From assembly GCA_022393335.1 (NCBI GenBank), contig JAJEKB010020160.1, forward strand, positions 391,370 to 455,369: 64,000 nt of DNA, written 5' to 3'. Numbering within the stretch: position 1 is the first letter of the stretch; each line of letters starts with the position of its first letter. This document shows positions 34,235-46,040 of the stretch, piece after piece. This stretch comes from Macrotrachela quadricornifera (lineage: Eukaryota > Rotifera > Eurotatoria > Philodinida > Philodinidae). The notes beneath the pieces were generated by a model. That model made no database searches, had not been told where the DNA came from, and worked only from the letters and a program-made list of their open reading frames with translations. A program made the translations under genes and the position numbers.

Positions 34235-36654
34235 ATGAAAATAAAAACAGTATCATTATTAACTATATTTCTTTTAATTATTCTCTATATCCTTCAAGGA
34301 GTTATTATTGGTTTTATCTCAGCTATTCCACTTTATTTGAATACATATGGTGCTAAATGGCAAGATCAAGGAACATTTAATTTTGTTTTTTATCCATTTA
34401 GTTTAAAACTTGCTTGGGCACCAATTATTGATGCTATTTATATTTTAAAGATTGGTCGAAGAAAAACTTGGCTTATACCAATACAATTTTTAATTGGTAT
34501 TACACTATTTATACTTTCATTTTATTTAACAATATTAATTGAACAATTGAAAATAAATTTATTAACATGTATTTTTTTCTTTATTTATTTTTTACTTGCT
34601 TGTCAAGATATATGTGTTGATGGTTGGGCTTTAACACTTTTAGCAAATAATAATCTTCAGTGGGCATCAACATGTCAAACAGTTGGACAAACATTTGGAC
34701 GTTTTATTGGTTTTACTATTTTAATAACATTTGAATCAGCAAATTTTACAAATAAATTTATTCGAAAACCATTTTCATTATCAGAAAAATCATATGGATT
34801 ATTTACATTAAATCAATTTATAAGATTTTGGAGTATTAGTTTTCTATTGATTTCAATTTTTATAGCTTTATTTAAAAAAGAAAAACAAGAAAATAATCAG
34901 TTAAATTTAATTCAAACATATTTATCAATATTTAAATTATTTAAAAAAAAATGTATTCAACAATTAGCACTTTTATTTCTTATTAGTCCAATTGGTTATG
35001 CAGCAACATATGCAATGACAAATTTAGTTTTAATAAGGTATAATAATAATCAATCAGATTTTAATTTCTTGGGGACGGGAACCACATATACGTGCTTTAG
35101 GTGTGAATCAACCTATAATTAACTTGAATACATGTCCTAGAACACGGAAATAAGCTAAATACTAATCTATTGCTTCTGATGTATTGTCGTAATATCAATG
35201 ACAAAATGTGTCCTCGTTGACCTTCTTTTTTCCTATGAATAGATCCATTCATTGACAGATCGGGTATGTAGATTAGTTATGTCGAAGCTCTTCACAAATC
35301 AGTAAATTGGTATAAGAAACTTTTCTTCCATTTGCTGGATGTGTCAGTCAGTATTGAATTCGTATATCTTGCACAAGTAAAAGACTGATCAAATTACGCA
35401 ATTTTGTGACTTTCGACTATAATCGATCCGTCCAATCATTGCATTGTATATGAGACCAAAAGCATCAATAGGATGACTCAGTGATGGAGATAATCTAGTT
35501 CGGGTAGTTGACTGCTATTTCCCAACACTTATACCTCCAATATCGGCAAAACAGGATACACGAAAACAGCGTGTTATTTGTACAAATACTATTAGGAGAG
35601 CTAAGAAGAAGGCTGAGTCTAGATATGAATGCGCTGAATGTAATATTGGTCTTTATATCAAGCTGTTTTACAGATTATCATACCCTTAAATATTTTTAGA
35701 TGTTTGCGTTTTACATTGATGGAAATAAATATATGATTTAAGCGAATTATAAGTACCTATGTTCAAATCCACTTCTCCGCATATATTCGTCGGACTTTAA
35801 TAACTTGAAAATAAGGCATCTATTGGACAGAAATCCTTTATATTTTGCTCAATTTCTGATTCTCTCAGGAATAATCTTTTGAGTAGTCGAAAGTGGCTGA
35901 TAAAAATGACCTAATACCGAGCCCTCAATCTATTAGAAAATGAAAGTCTGAGCGCTCGATTTAGAATTTTAATGCTTATCTAAAACTAGAATTGATACGT
36001 TGAAATGCCTATCGAATGACTAATACAGTATAATCCTTTAATTTATTTTTAATTTCCAGATATGGTGTTCCAAAAGAAACTCTTGGTTTACTTGGTATTC
36101 CTTTAATTATTGTCAAAATTCTTACACCATTTTGTATAACACATACCACTCATCCTTTAACTTGGTATTATCGTTCATATTTACCTCGTCTTTTTATGGG
36201 TACTTTAATTGCCATATATATATATTTTACTCCAAATATTTTATCTCAATGGTATTTTTATCCAATACTTATTTGTCTTTTTATAGTGAATGAATCTTTG
36301 ATTTATTTAATGCTTGTTTCTCGTGTTGGATTTTATGCACGAATAAGTGATCCAACCATTGGTGGAACATATATTACATTATTAAGTATGCTTGGAAATC
36401 TTGGTGCTAGTTTAACATCATCAGCTGTTTTATATACAGCTGGATGGGTTAAACCAGATAAAATAGCATATCCTCTTCTTGTTGGAATTTGTTTTTTATT
36501 TGGTTGTCTTTGGCTTATTGTACAATATAAAACGTTAATGAAATTACAAACTATACCAATTGAAGAATGGCATCTTTTACCGATAAGAAGAGAGTCGGAT
36601 GATATAAATGAAGATGTTCAAAAAACATGTTTAAGAGAAAAAGAAGAAGGATGA
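34235..36654 (+). CDS. SLC33A1: acetyl-CoA transporter, SLC33A1-like (465 aa, 2 exons)
   Basis: Exons 34235-35037 and 36060-36654; the join reads LVLIR-YGVPKETLGLLG, matching the vertebrate GVPKEHLALL region, and phase fits. It is a major-facilitator-fold transporter (AT-1) that in animals brings acetyl-CoA into the ER/Golgi lumen for acetylation of gangliosides and proteins. Family landmarks: LQGVIIGFISAIPL in helix 1, FVFYPFSLKLAWAPIIDA, GRRKTWLIP, QDICVDGWALTLL, STCQTVGQTFG, and near the end RVGFYARISDPTIGGTYITL. About 11-12 hydrophobic helices are visible. It is shorter than human (549 aa), mainly by a missing N-terminal cytosolic leader. The single intron is 1,022 bp because it holds a piggyBac relic. 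Confidence 0.9.
35281..35699 (+). pseudogene. piggyBac transposase relic (C-terminal part) in SLC33A1 intron
   Basis: Three decayed coding blocks lie in the expected order on the plus strand. First, EALHKSVNWYKKLFFHLLD, which fits the piggyBac K-W-Y-K-K-L-F-F-H-L-L-D block. Then a cysteine-rich C-terminal zinc-binding part reads RVICTNTIRRAKKKAESRY followed by ECAECNIGLYIK, and, one frame over, CFTDYHTL, which fits the C-F-x-x-Y-H-T end of piggyBac proteins. In-frame stops and at least one frameshift break it. Upstream intron sequence (35066-35280) may hold older pieces. It cannot make protein. It explains why this intron is about 20 times longer than its neighbours. Confidence 0.75.
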
Positions 36655-37877
36655 TGAAAAATATGATTGATGATCAATATTTAGTGTAATAATTATTTGA
36701 TTTATATGTGATAATTATGAAAGATTACTGATGATTTTTATAAATATGTCTATTCTATTCTGAATAGAAGTTCTATAATATTCATATGCATATATGTTGG
36801 GAAAGTTTGACGATATTAATAAATTTGTTTTATTTTGTTTTGTTTTTAATTGTTAAAGTATTTTGTATCTTGATAAAGAAATTATTCGACATCTTAATAT
36901 AATTTTAATAATTCAAAAAGACTCTATGTCTTATACATGAGTTCATTTTTTAAAGATAACAGCGGTTTATGGCTCTGTTGTGATAGATAGAGGAAAATCG
37001 TAGATTACTGGTAATAATATCTTATGCTATTATAGCTGCAAAACCATGTGTTCTTTCTAACTTCAAAGTTAGTCCATTTTATTATTAATGATGATTCCTG
37101 TGTTACAATAGAAGAAGTGTAAGACGAAACTGGTTTATGATTCGGTACTACTCAGCGGATCATCACCGCTCGTTATTTACCGAAGCAACTTATCGATTTC
37201 TAATAGTACAGATGAGTTCGAGTATGCCAACAAAATCTGGAGATGGAGTATGGCGTTTATGTAATGTGGTGATTGAAAGAATACAGTCATATATGATATC
37301 AACATTCTTCTTGTATATTTTAATAAGAATATCAAGATAAAACTCTATAACAAATGAGAAATAGAAGAAGAACAGAGAAAAACTAAAAATTGTACAAAAA
37401 TGAGATGATAATATCATATAATACCAAAGTTAAGTTTCATACAAAACTATTTTAGCTCGAAATTTTATTAGTATAATACTAGTTGAATAGTGATGAGATA
37501 GTATAGGAAAAATAGAGCTTTATTTTGTCCATCATTCTATTAAAAAAAGAATTTTTTGTTTAACCTTTTTATAAGGAAATAAGATAGACGCGACATTATT
37601 TTTGGTTAGACCTAAGTACTAATACAACAAAACAGCCGAATATATATGCTTGACTACTTCAATCAATTTTTTGATAAATTAATGCTGGTTTTTGTGCAAT
37701 TTATAGCATTCGAATTACAGATAAATATGAAATTGATTGGAAATTACTGCCATCTTTAATATTCTACTTATATTGGATATAGAATTTCTCACGATAAACT
37801 ATATAAATTCATTCATTCATTGTGGTTTATTTTGTTCATCGAAAGATCTCCTTTATACAATTTTAAAATCTATAAAA
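36655..37877. other. intergenic, nothing firm
   Basis: 3' flank of the transporter and 5' flank of SMPD4. A Tyr/Arg-rich frame at 37137-37340 has no family features. No gene claimed. Confidence 0.4.
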
Positions 37878-40800
37878 ATGTTTAATCGTCATTCTCTTGT
37901 TTCAATACTTGATTTGGGTCCAATCGATGCTTGTATTCAATTAAGTGCTCAATTACCTCGTATGACTGTACAAGAACTTCATGTTGAATTACCATATGTA
38001 ATTCGACGTATATTTGGTTTTGGTCGTTTTGATTGGTCATTACGTGATATAGGTAATGATCGTACGAATTTATTTTCAATAATTCAAGAATTTTTATCAC
38101 CATGGCATGGTGAATTATGGAAAGCATTACTTCGTTTACAAGATCATACATCACAATTTACATTTCAATTTAGTATAAGTGATTTACCAATACATTTACG
38201 TGCTAAACTTGCATCATTATGTTTACCGGATATTGTTCGTGGACGAACAACAACAACTGGACAACATTTAACGTCATTAGCACTTGATCCAATTGAATAT
38301 TTTCTATTTCATCTACTTTCATATGTTGTTTCAGATCAACATTCATCAGTAAATAAATAAAAAATTATTTAATTAAATTTATATATATATATATAGGATC
38401 GACCAATGCGTAGTGATTCAGTATATTTAAATATTCTTGAAATGTATTTATGTCTTTTTCTACCAAGTAAATTTTTAAAAATTTTCATAAATTTATTATA
38501 AAAATTTTTCTTTTTAGTTGATGCAGATGAATTTCGTTTACTTCTTATGCCAACAAGTAATAATACAACTTCATCTATTCTTACAACTTCACATGTAGTC
38601 GATCCACGTTTGTTATCAGCTGTACCTATTGAAACAACACTAAAGTATAAAGAAATTTGAAGTATTAAGATATAATCTATTAATCTATATAGAAAAAGTC
38701 CAATTCGACAATCATATCTATTTGGAAGTAGTATAAAACAACGAGATGGCGACGGAAATAATATGAATATCAGTACATCATCATTACTTCCATCATCACC
38801 ACCTACTGTTTTACCAACAGCAACAACAGCAGATACAAATGAATTAATGAAGAAAATTGATTATTTTATCAAAGTAAGAAAAAAAAGAAAGCTTTTTTTG
38901 AATGGAAATAAATTGCCGTTTTTCTTTTTGTTAGTGTTATGTAGCATTTCTAATCGATGTATTTCAAGCATCTAAATCTGTTTTTGGTACAAATAGTGGT
39001 TCAATTCTTGTTCAAGTATAATTAAAAGATTTTTTTTTCATATTTAGTAAATATTATTTTATTTTTAGGAATTTAATTTATCAGATGTTCATTTACTCTG
39101 TATTCGTATGTTTATTAAACGTCTTCATTTATTTTGTTCATATCAAATTGGTATTGCTGGTAGTAATGCACCTCTTGCACATACAGGCATGACATTACTT
39201 GAACAACGTAATTTACTTGTACCATTACAAACATTGAAAAGGTTCGTGTTCAAGATAAATCTATAAGAATAGAATTAACTGACTTAGAGCAATCGAAAAG
39301 TAAATTCCGATTTCAGGGAAATCTAAAATCGATTAAATTCATCTGTACACAAAGTCAGATCGATTTTATCAATAAATATTTTGAACAAAAATCTTTCATT
39401 TATTTTATTTTTAGAACATGTATTGATATATATGTTCGTCAACCTCTTTATACTCTCCTTCAAATTGGTATTGTTCGATGTCCACTTGATCAACGTTATA
39501 ATACTCTTCTATTTATATGGTATACATATATACGTCCTTGGAGATTTAATCCTCAAACAGTAGCTAATGATCATAAAGCAACAAGTCTACTTGAAACAAC
39601 AGCAACTGATTTAGATACACAAATACAAGATCAATCAATTATAAATACAGAAACAATAAATTTTGTTGAACATAATCTTCCTTTTTATGGTCGTCTTTTT
39701 CAATTTGCTATTGATCGTTTACAAAAAACAGATTTAACAAATACATTTATTGCACAACTTATTAATAAATTAGCTAATGTAAATATAGATATTTTATATT
39801 CTATAAAAGAAAAAATTTTCTTTTCAGGTATTTTCTGCTAAAAATTTCTCATCATTACTTCTTAAAGGTAATATATATACTAACAAAATATCAGTATAAT
39901 TTCATTTCTTTTTTTTGTTCTAGCTGAACAAGTAACAATGTATTCATCTTCTGCATCACATCTTGCTAATAAACAACGTATTTCTCCTCCATCATCACCT
40001 GATAGACCACGACCAGCTTATTCTATATTATGTGATGAAACTCGTACATTAATATTAGGTTGTTTACGTAAAATTTCAAGTATATTACAAAGAAATGAAC
40101 GTCAAATTGCAGAACGTAATCACCTAGCTGAACAAGAAAAACAAAAAGTTTTACAAAAAGCACAAATTGTATCAACAAATATTCGTGATTTATTACAAAG
40201 ATTAATAACCAAAATTCCTTATATTAATTCTCAACAATCACCAGTAGCAAATATTCAATTAAAACCACTTTTACCTTCAGAAATTATTGAACAATTAATC
40301 AATACAAAGAATAAATTTAGTGAACTTTTTCAAGTAAATAAAAAAACAATTTTATTTATTTATAAGGAAAAAAAATATTTCTTTCAGATTGATATAAATA
40401 CATTTGATACAACAATAAATGAAGATGAACCATCTTTATCATATTCAATAAATACATCATTTCAACCAAATCGAGTAAAGAAATTTCTTAAAATATTTTC
40501 ATTAAAATTATTGTTGTTGTTTTTTTTTGTTAGTCTCTGTCGACATCAATCACAGGATCACCATTAAATACATCATATACTCCATATGAACTTGAAAATC
40601 CAACGTCATCTCCACCAAATCCATTCGAACTTCGACCATTACTTTGGTTTAATCGAAAACTTTCAGAAAATCTCAATTTTCTTGTATATATATTTCTTTC
40701 ATCATTATTTTATATATATATATATTTCTAGTATGCTGATCAAATTAATTCATTATATAATCGAAAAGATCTTCTTGGTTTATTCTTTCGTCAATTATTT

Positions 40801-41031
40801 TATGGTCCATATGATCAACGATTTCATTCAATACGTACACCACAAATAAATTTTCGACATTTTACTGATATACGTACTTTAATTTTACTTATATTCATTT
40901 ATTTTTTCATACGTTTAACTATTGGCGGAAATAATTTACCATTAAATCTTTTGTTATTAACAATGATTATTTTTCTTTGGAATATTTTTCGAACTATACA
41001 AACATATAGACAATCATTAAATTCGTTGTGA
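37878..41031 (+). CDS. SMPD4: neutral sphingomyelinase 3, SMPD4 (817 aa, 12 exons)
   Basis: Exons: 37878-38348, 38397-38466, 38518-38644, 38693-38873, 38935-39015, 39069-39241, 39415-39778, 39828-39867, 39924-40333, 40388-40474, 40534-40683, 40732-41031; phases all agree. Landmarks shared with vertebrate SMPD4: ELPYVIRRIFGFGRFDW near residue 50, EFLSPWHGELWKALLRLQ, LALDPIEYFLFHLLSYVV, TLLFIWYTYIRPWRFNPQ, DETRTLILGCLRKISSILQ, LLGLFFRQLF. The C-terminus has two hydrophobic helices (ILLIFIYFFIRL and NLLLLTMIIFLWNIF), the tail anchor expected for an ER/nuclear-envelope protein. Human SMPD4 is 866 aa. The family is linked to sphingomyelin hydrolysis and nuclear-pore/envelope integrity. The start is the Met just before the conserved HSLVSILD; longer in-frame extension upstream looks non-coding. 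Confidence 0.9.
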
Positions 41032-42744
41032 GAAAAACAAATTCAATTCATGTTTGTTATATGTTTATGTTTAATAGAATGTATAAACAAGATTAGTTTT
41101 GTTTTGTTTTTTTTTTATACTAAAAAGCTTCAGATGAAAATAAATAAAATATGTGTTGAAAGAAATATAAGAGAAGCTTAATAAGAATTTATTTTTTTGT
41201 AATGATATTATGAAGAAATGAACTTTCTGACAATTTCAAACTAGAATTTTGATTAGCTAAAAAATTTTTTTAATAAGTGTTGCAGAAATGGCTCCATAAA
41301 AGAAAAATCTACCACACACTTAGAGAATAAAGATTAGTAACCTCAAGAATGTTTGTTTTTACAAAAGAAACCATATTAGAGCATGATCAAAAACCATTTG
41401 GAATTAAGACCGTGATGAAAAATAATTTCAACAGAAATCAGATCCAAGAATTCGACTAAAAGAAAATTTTAATTCGAGCAACGATTATGACTCGAACTAA
41501 AACGAATATGATTTCGTAGTTTGATATTTATTTTCGATTAATCTATTTCGAGAACACAGCCTTTACACTTTATTCTTCTTGAATGACTTAAATTGCAAAA
41601 GTGCAAGCATAAAATATTTATATTAAATATTTTGTAGCTTGTGACTTTCTACATTTGAATGACCAAGGTATTCAAACAAGACACTCTTTTTTTATTGCAA
41701 CATTCATAAATAATGAAAGTTTCGATAAGGAAACAATATCCTATCTGTATAAGAAGTTTTAAAAAAGTCTGCTTTCAGCTATTTCTTTCTTGAATTATTC
41801 TGTTTAAGCATTTCTTTTTCAACATTGACCATAAACATTAAAATATTCCTTTGGTTTAAATTTAGACTGCAAAAAAACAATTTTTGCATCTTCGCTAATT
41901 AGACCATCATGAAATCTAATATATGACCAAAAGGATTAAAAGACATTTCTTTCTTACAATTAATAACAGATGCACTTCTCACTGGTGACAACTATATTTA
42001 TTTTATTCTGAAGAATAAGTGAAAAAGATTTTAATTTCTTCTATATTAGAATCAATTGACAAACAAGTGAAGAATATTATTTTTACAGGATAAAGTATTT
42101 TTTAATGACACACCACTAAAAAGGATATTCTGTGGTTACGTTTTATATCTCAAACGGATCAGACAATTACTAAAATAAAATTGAATCATATTTAAATCTA
42201 TTTGAGATGATTTTATGAAGTTTTATTTCGTCGAGTCTAGTTGGCACTTAACAAGGTCATGAAAAATTGCATAAATGACATTACAGGCAATAATAAGCTA
42301 TAGATACAAATTAACTTTATTTTTACTGGCGACACTGTCAATCTGAAAATTGTTGCTGCTTCATATCAGCATTGTGGGCCATGAATAAATAAATTTAATT
42401 TATATCTGACTTAGTTATTTATCTCGACCTAGTAGAGAATGAAGGCCAATAATAAAAAAAATATGTAGAGGACAGTAATAACAAAAACTAATTTACTTTA
42501 AAAACAACTATGCAAAATCTCCCTATGATTCAAGATAATAAATTCAAATATAAATCAAAATTGAAATCATTCAATAAAAATTCATTTAATAACATTCATA
42601 GATCTATATTTCAATCCAAAGTGCATTAATAACTTTCATATATGATATTAAATGTATGAGTTAGTGGTTGGTGATATCTTATCATATATATTTTTTAAAA
42701 TATTTATTAAATATGTAAAGTATATTCTTGTAAGTCAAATAGTT
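41032..42744. other. intergenic, nothing recognised
   Basis: 1.7 kb of AT-rich sequence with many stops. It separates the intron-rich animal genes on the left from the intron-poor glycosidase region on the right. Confidence 0.4.
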
Positions 42745-44943
42745 ATGTTTCGTTTCTTTATCTGTTTATTTGTAATTTTACTTGAAATTGAGTTCTCATA
42801 TGTCAGCTCATCGAGTACAACATATCCATGGATAAAAAAAGTTCATATTGTTTCCATGACACATTTAGATGTTGGTTTTACAAATTTTGCAGCAAATGTT
42901 TGTTCAATTTATTTTAATCAACATTTACCTAATGCAGCATATCTTGCTCAAACACTTCGTGATCGTGGTGGTGAAGAACGTTTTATTTTTACAACACATC
43001 CATGGATACTTTTAGAATTTTTTGATAATATTGCACAATGTACTGATCAACGACCAAATGATACAACAATTAATTTAGTTAAAAAAGCTATTCAACAAGG
43101 TGATATAACATGGCATGCACATGCATTTTCAATGTTTATACCAATGATGGATAAAAATTTATTTAATATATCATTAAGTATATCATCAATATTAGATAAA
43201 CGTTTTAAACAAAAAAGAAAAACAAGTGCATCACATAAAGATGATATGGGTCATCCAATAAGTAGTATACCTATATTTGCCAAAAATGGAATTAAATCTG
43301 TTCATATTGGTGTTAATCTTAATTGTCGTGGAGCTGATTTACCACCTGCATTTATATGGAAACATGAAGAAACTGAAAATGAACTTTTAGTTATGATGTA
43401 TAATAAACCAACAGCAACAACTCCATGTTCAGCTGAATCATGTATATATGGTGGTGATGTTGTTTTACCAGGTTTTGATCAAGCTATGATCTATCATTTT
43501 ACACAAGATAATTCAGGACCACCTCATAATATAACAGATGTTATTCGAGTATGGTCAAAAATAAAAAAGAATTATCCAAATGCGAAATTAATAGCAAGTA
43601 GTTTAGAAACATATAGTCAATCATTATTAGAATTATATAAAGATCAATTACCAGTAATAACAGATGAATGGGGAACAACATGGTTATATGGAGTAGCTGC
43701 TGATCCATATAAACAAGCAGCATATAGACAAATATCAAGATTATTAATTAATCAAGAATATTCAACTTCAATATTTAATTATTCATTTCGTTTATTAAAA
43801 AATCCTGAACATAATTGGGGTTTATGTAATGGTTGTTATTTAAAACGAGAAAATTATGCAGCTCATTATCATAATAATGAATTTATAAATGTACGAAATG
43901 GAAGTGATTTTCAATTATTAGAACAAGGATGGAAAGAAGCAAGATCTTATCTTTATCCACTTAATTCATCAAATTCTTCATTAATTAAACTTATTGAAAA
44001 TAGTTTAAAAGAACTTGAACCATCAATACCAAATTTAGATGAATTTATTCAAATTCCATTACCAATAAATCGAACAAAAAATTATTTTTTATTTGAAACA
44101 ATATTATTTTCTGTTGGTTTTAATTATACAACAGGTGCTATTGTTTATCTTCAAGATCGTGAAGAAAGAAATTTATCAAATTTAACAAATATTTTAGGTG
44201 GTATACAATATAAAACATATTCAAATGATGATTTTAATAATTTTAATTTACAATTTAATCCTGATTGTGGTCCACCATGTGGTGATTTTGCTAAACCAGG
44301 TTTAAATGGTTCAATAAGTCAAACAATACATCCAAAAGTATTATCAATGTGGAGAGATAAAATCAATGAAACATTCCTTATTGAATTAACATTTTCACAT
44401 GAAATTATAAATGAATATGGTGGAAGTAAAATTTTATGGATTAATTATACATTTCCATTAGATTCTCCACCAACAATATTAATAGAATTACAATGGTTTA
44501 ATAAAACTGCAACTCGTCTTCCAGAATCTATATGGATTGAATTTAATCCAATTTTACCACTTTTTTCAAATACATGTAATCAATGGAAAATTGATGTACT
44601 TGATTATGATGTTGATCCATCTAAAATAGTTAGTTATGGTTCAAGACGATTACATGCTATTGGACATAATGGTATAAGATTTTATGATGAAACAAATGAA
44701 AGACCAGTATTTAGTCTTTATTCATATGATGCACCATTACTTTCAATTGGTTCAGCTAATCATTTATTAAATTTTGATAATTCAATACCTAATTGTCAAG
44801 GTATAGGTAAAAATGGTTTATTTATTAATCTTCATAATAATCTATGGAATACAGCATTTCCAATTTATTATGATCAAGATGCAAAATTTCGATTTAAACT
44901 TCAATTTTTACCTGAATGGTTACAAATTATTAATAGAAAATAG
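42745..44943 (+). CDS. secreted GH38-like glycosidase, DUF5054 type (732 aa, no introns)
   Basis: The signal peptide is MFRFFICLFVILLEIEFS. The catalytic barrel starts with KKVHIVSMTHLDVGFT (His40, Asp42), equivalent to the H-x-D-x-G/A-W zinc motif of family 38 alpha-mannosidases. THPWILLEFF and WHAHAFSMF follow, then SHKDDMGHP (about 163-171), which sits where the GH38 nucleophile Asp and its F-G partner lie. DEWGTTWLYG and a beta-rich second half with many N-glycosylation sites follow. The likely reaction is release of alpha-linked mannose or a related sugar in the gut or vacuole; the true substrate is unknown. Similar DUF5054 proteins occur mostly in fungi, bacteria and algae (from memory). 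A 2.2-kb gene without introns is unlike the neighbouring 12-15 exon genes and suggests horizontal acquisition. An upstream in-frame Met at 42652 would bury the signal peptide. Confidence 0.75.
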   Translation: MFRFFICLFVILLEIEFSYVSSSSTTYPWIKKVHIVSMTHLDVGFTNFAANVCSIYFNQHLPNAAYLAQTLRDRGGEERFIFTTHPWILLEFFDNIAQCTDQRPNDTTINLVKKAIQQGDITWHAHAFSMFIPMMDKNLFNISLSISSILDKRFKQKRKTSASHKDDMGHPISSIPIFAKNGIKSVHIGVNLNCRGADLPPAFIWKHEETENELLVMMYNKPTATTPCSAESCIYGGDVVLPGFDQAMIYHFTQDNSGPPHNITDVIRVWSKIKKNYPNAKLIASSLETYSQSLLELYKDQLPVITDEWGTTWLYGVAADPYKQAAYRQISRLLINQEYSTSIFNYSFRLLKNPEHNWGLCNGCYLKRENYAAHYHNNEFINVRNGSDFQLLEQGWKEARSYLYPLNSSNSSLIKLIENSLKELEPSIPNLDEFIQIPLPINRTKNYFLFETILFSVGFNYTTGAIVYLQDREERNLSNLTNILGGIQYKTYSNDDFNNFNLQFNPDCGPPCGDFAKPGLNGSISQTIHPKVLSMWRDKINETFLIELTFSHEIINEYGGSKILWINYTFPLDSPPTILIELQWFNKTATRLPESIWIEFNPILPLFSNTCNQWKIDVLDYDVDPSKIVSYGSRRLHAIGHNGIRFYDETNERPVFSLYSYDAPLLSIGSANHLLNFDNSIPNCQGIGKNGLFINLHNNLWNTAFPIYYDQDAKFRFKLQFLPEWLQIINRK

Positions 44944-45119
44944 AATTTAAAGACACTTTCATATTATTTTTTACTACACATTCTTAATAATTATTTTCGA
45001 AAGATTGGTTTTTTACGTAAAACTAAAATAAAAATATAGAATATTTGATCACCATATTACATTTAAAAGTATCAAGATGTACGATTCTATGAATAGAAAT
45101 CTACTGAATAGATCGAAAA

Positions 45120-45905
45120 AAAAATCAGCAAAACAAGGCAAATACCGAGTGCAATATGAGCATTACAACATTCGATATTTTGCAGATATCTCACCACAGA
45201 TAAATGATATAAAGATGCGCCATGAAAAGCTCTACAAAAAATGTAAGTAAAAAAATCTATTTTGACTTGCTCTGATAATGTCTTCCATATTCAAAATGAA
45301 TAGGTTATATGATAGTTCTATGTACTACTGTATCTTTTATAAAATGACAGCAGGAAATGTTAAGCATTGTATCTCTTTGATGAATACATATTGAAAAGAA
45401 GATTTTAATACTATTCGATGGGAAATATTCTGCTCTTTCGAACGATGTGTAATTCATATCCATTAAACACTTGCAAATGTACAAAAAAACACGAATTGTT
45501 ATTGTTGGACAAAATATTTTCGACAAGTTCATACAGGAACTGCACATTTTTTATGCGAATATACATTTTCTTTCTTGCCTTATTTATTTTAGAAATGTAT
45601 ATTAGTTATGAATTATATACCGTTCGAAGGAGCAAGAAATTTCCTATCAAATGATATGAATATTTGCTTTTCGAATTTTCTTAAATTTCATGAAAAGTGC
45701 GGAATGTTTTTAAGGATGCGCTTCTTTTATATTACCTGGTTTCATCTTTGGACGTGCTAGAAAAATAAATTATATATATGATTCAAAAGAGCAGAAAAAG
45801 TTTTATCGTTTGATAAAAAATTTTTTCTTCGAACATTTTTCTATCAAACAAAAATACGGGTCTACATTTTGTGCCATTACTTTTGTACTGTACATTATAT
45901 ATTTC
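45120..45905. repeat. left arm of an inverted duplication
   Basis: Two well-conserved blocks match 49830-50620 in opposite orientation. One is 45120-45270, holding the conserved peptide-like segment NIRYFADIS-x-QINDI on the plus strand. The other is 45700-45905, holding AAGGATGCGCTTCTTTT and ACATTTTGTGCCATTACTTTTG. The central 400 bp is much less similar. The pair brackets the F-box/LRR gene. It may be two copies of an unrecognised mobile element or a decayed gene family; some bases in the coding-like block are conserved between copies. Confidence 0.65.
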
Positions 45906-46040
45906 ATTGATAAATTTCATCGTATAATTCATACAATAAACTATAATACAATTTTTAAAAAAAGTTCATCTCAAAACATCATTCAAAGATAAATTTATAT
46001 TGGAAAAGTAGATCTGAATCGTTCTTATTCATCATTATAA

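Noticed and set aside
35508..35699. 63-codon frame as a stand-alone small gene.
   Set aside because: It is a fragment of the decayed piggyBac tail; the best protein signal changes frame inside it.
45305..45992. Several 60-80 codon frames on both strands.
   Set aside because: They overlap one another in the inverted-repeat arm, and the matching frame in the other arm is not conserved except around NIRYFADIS.
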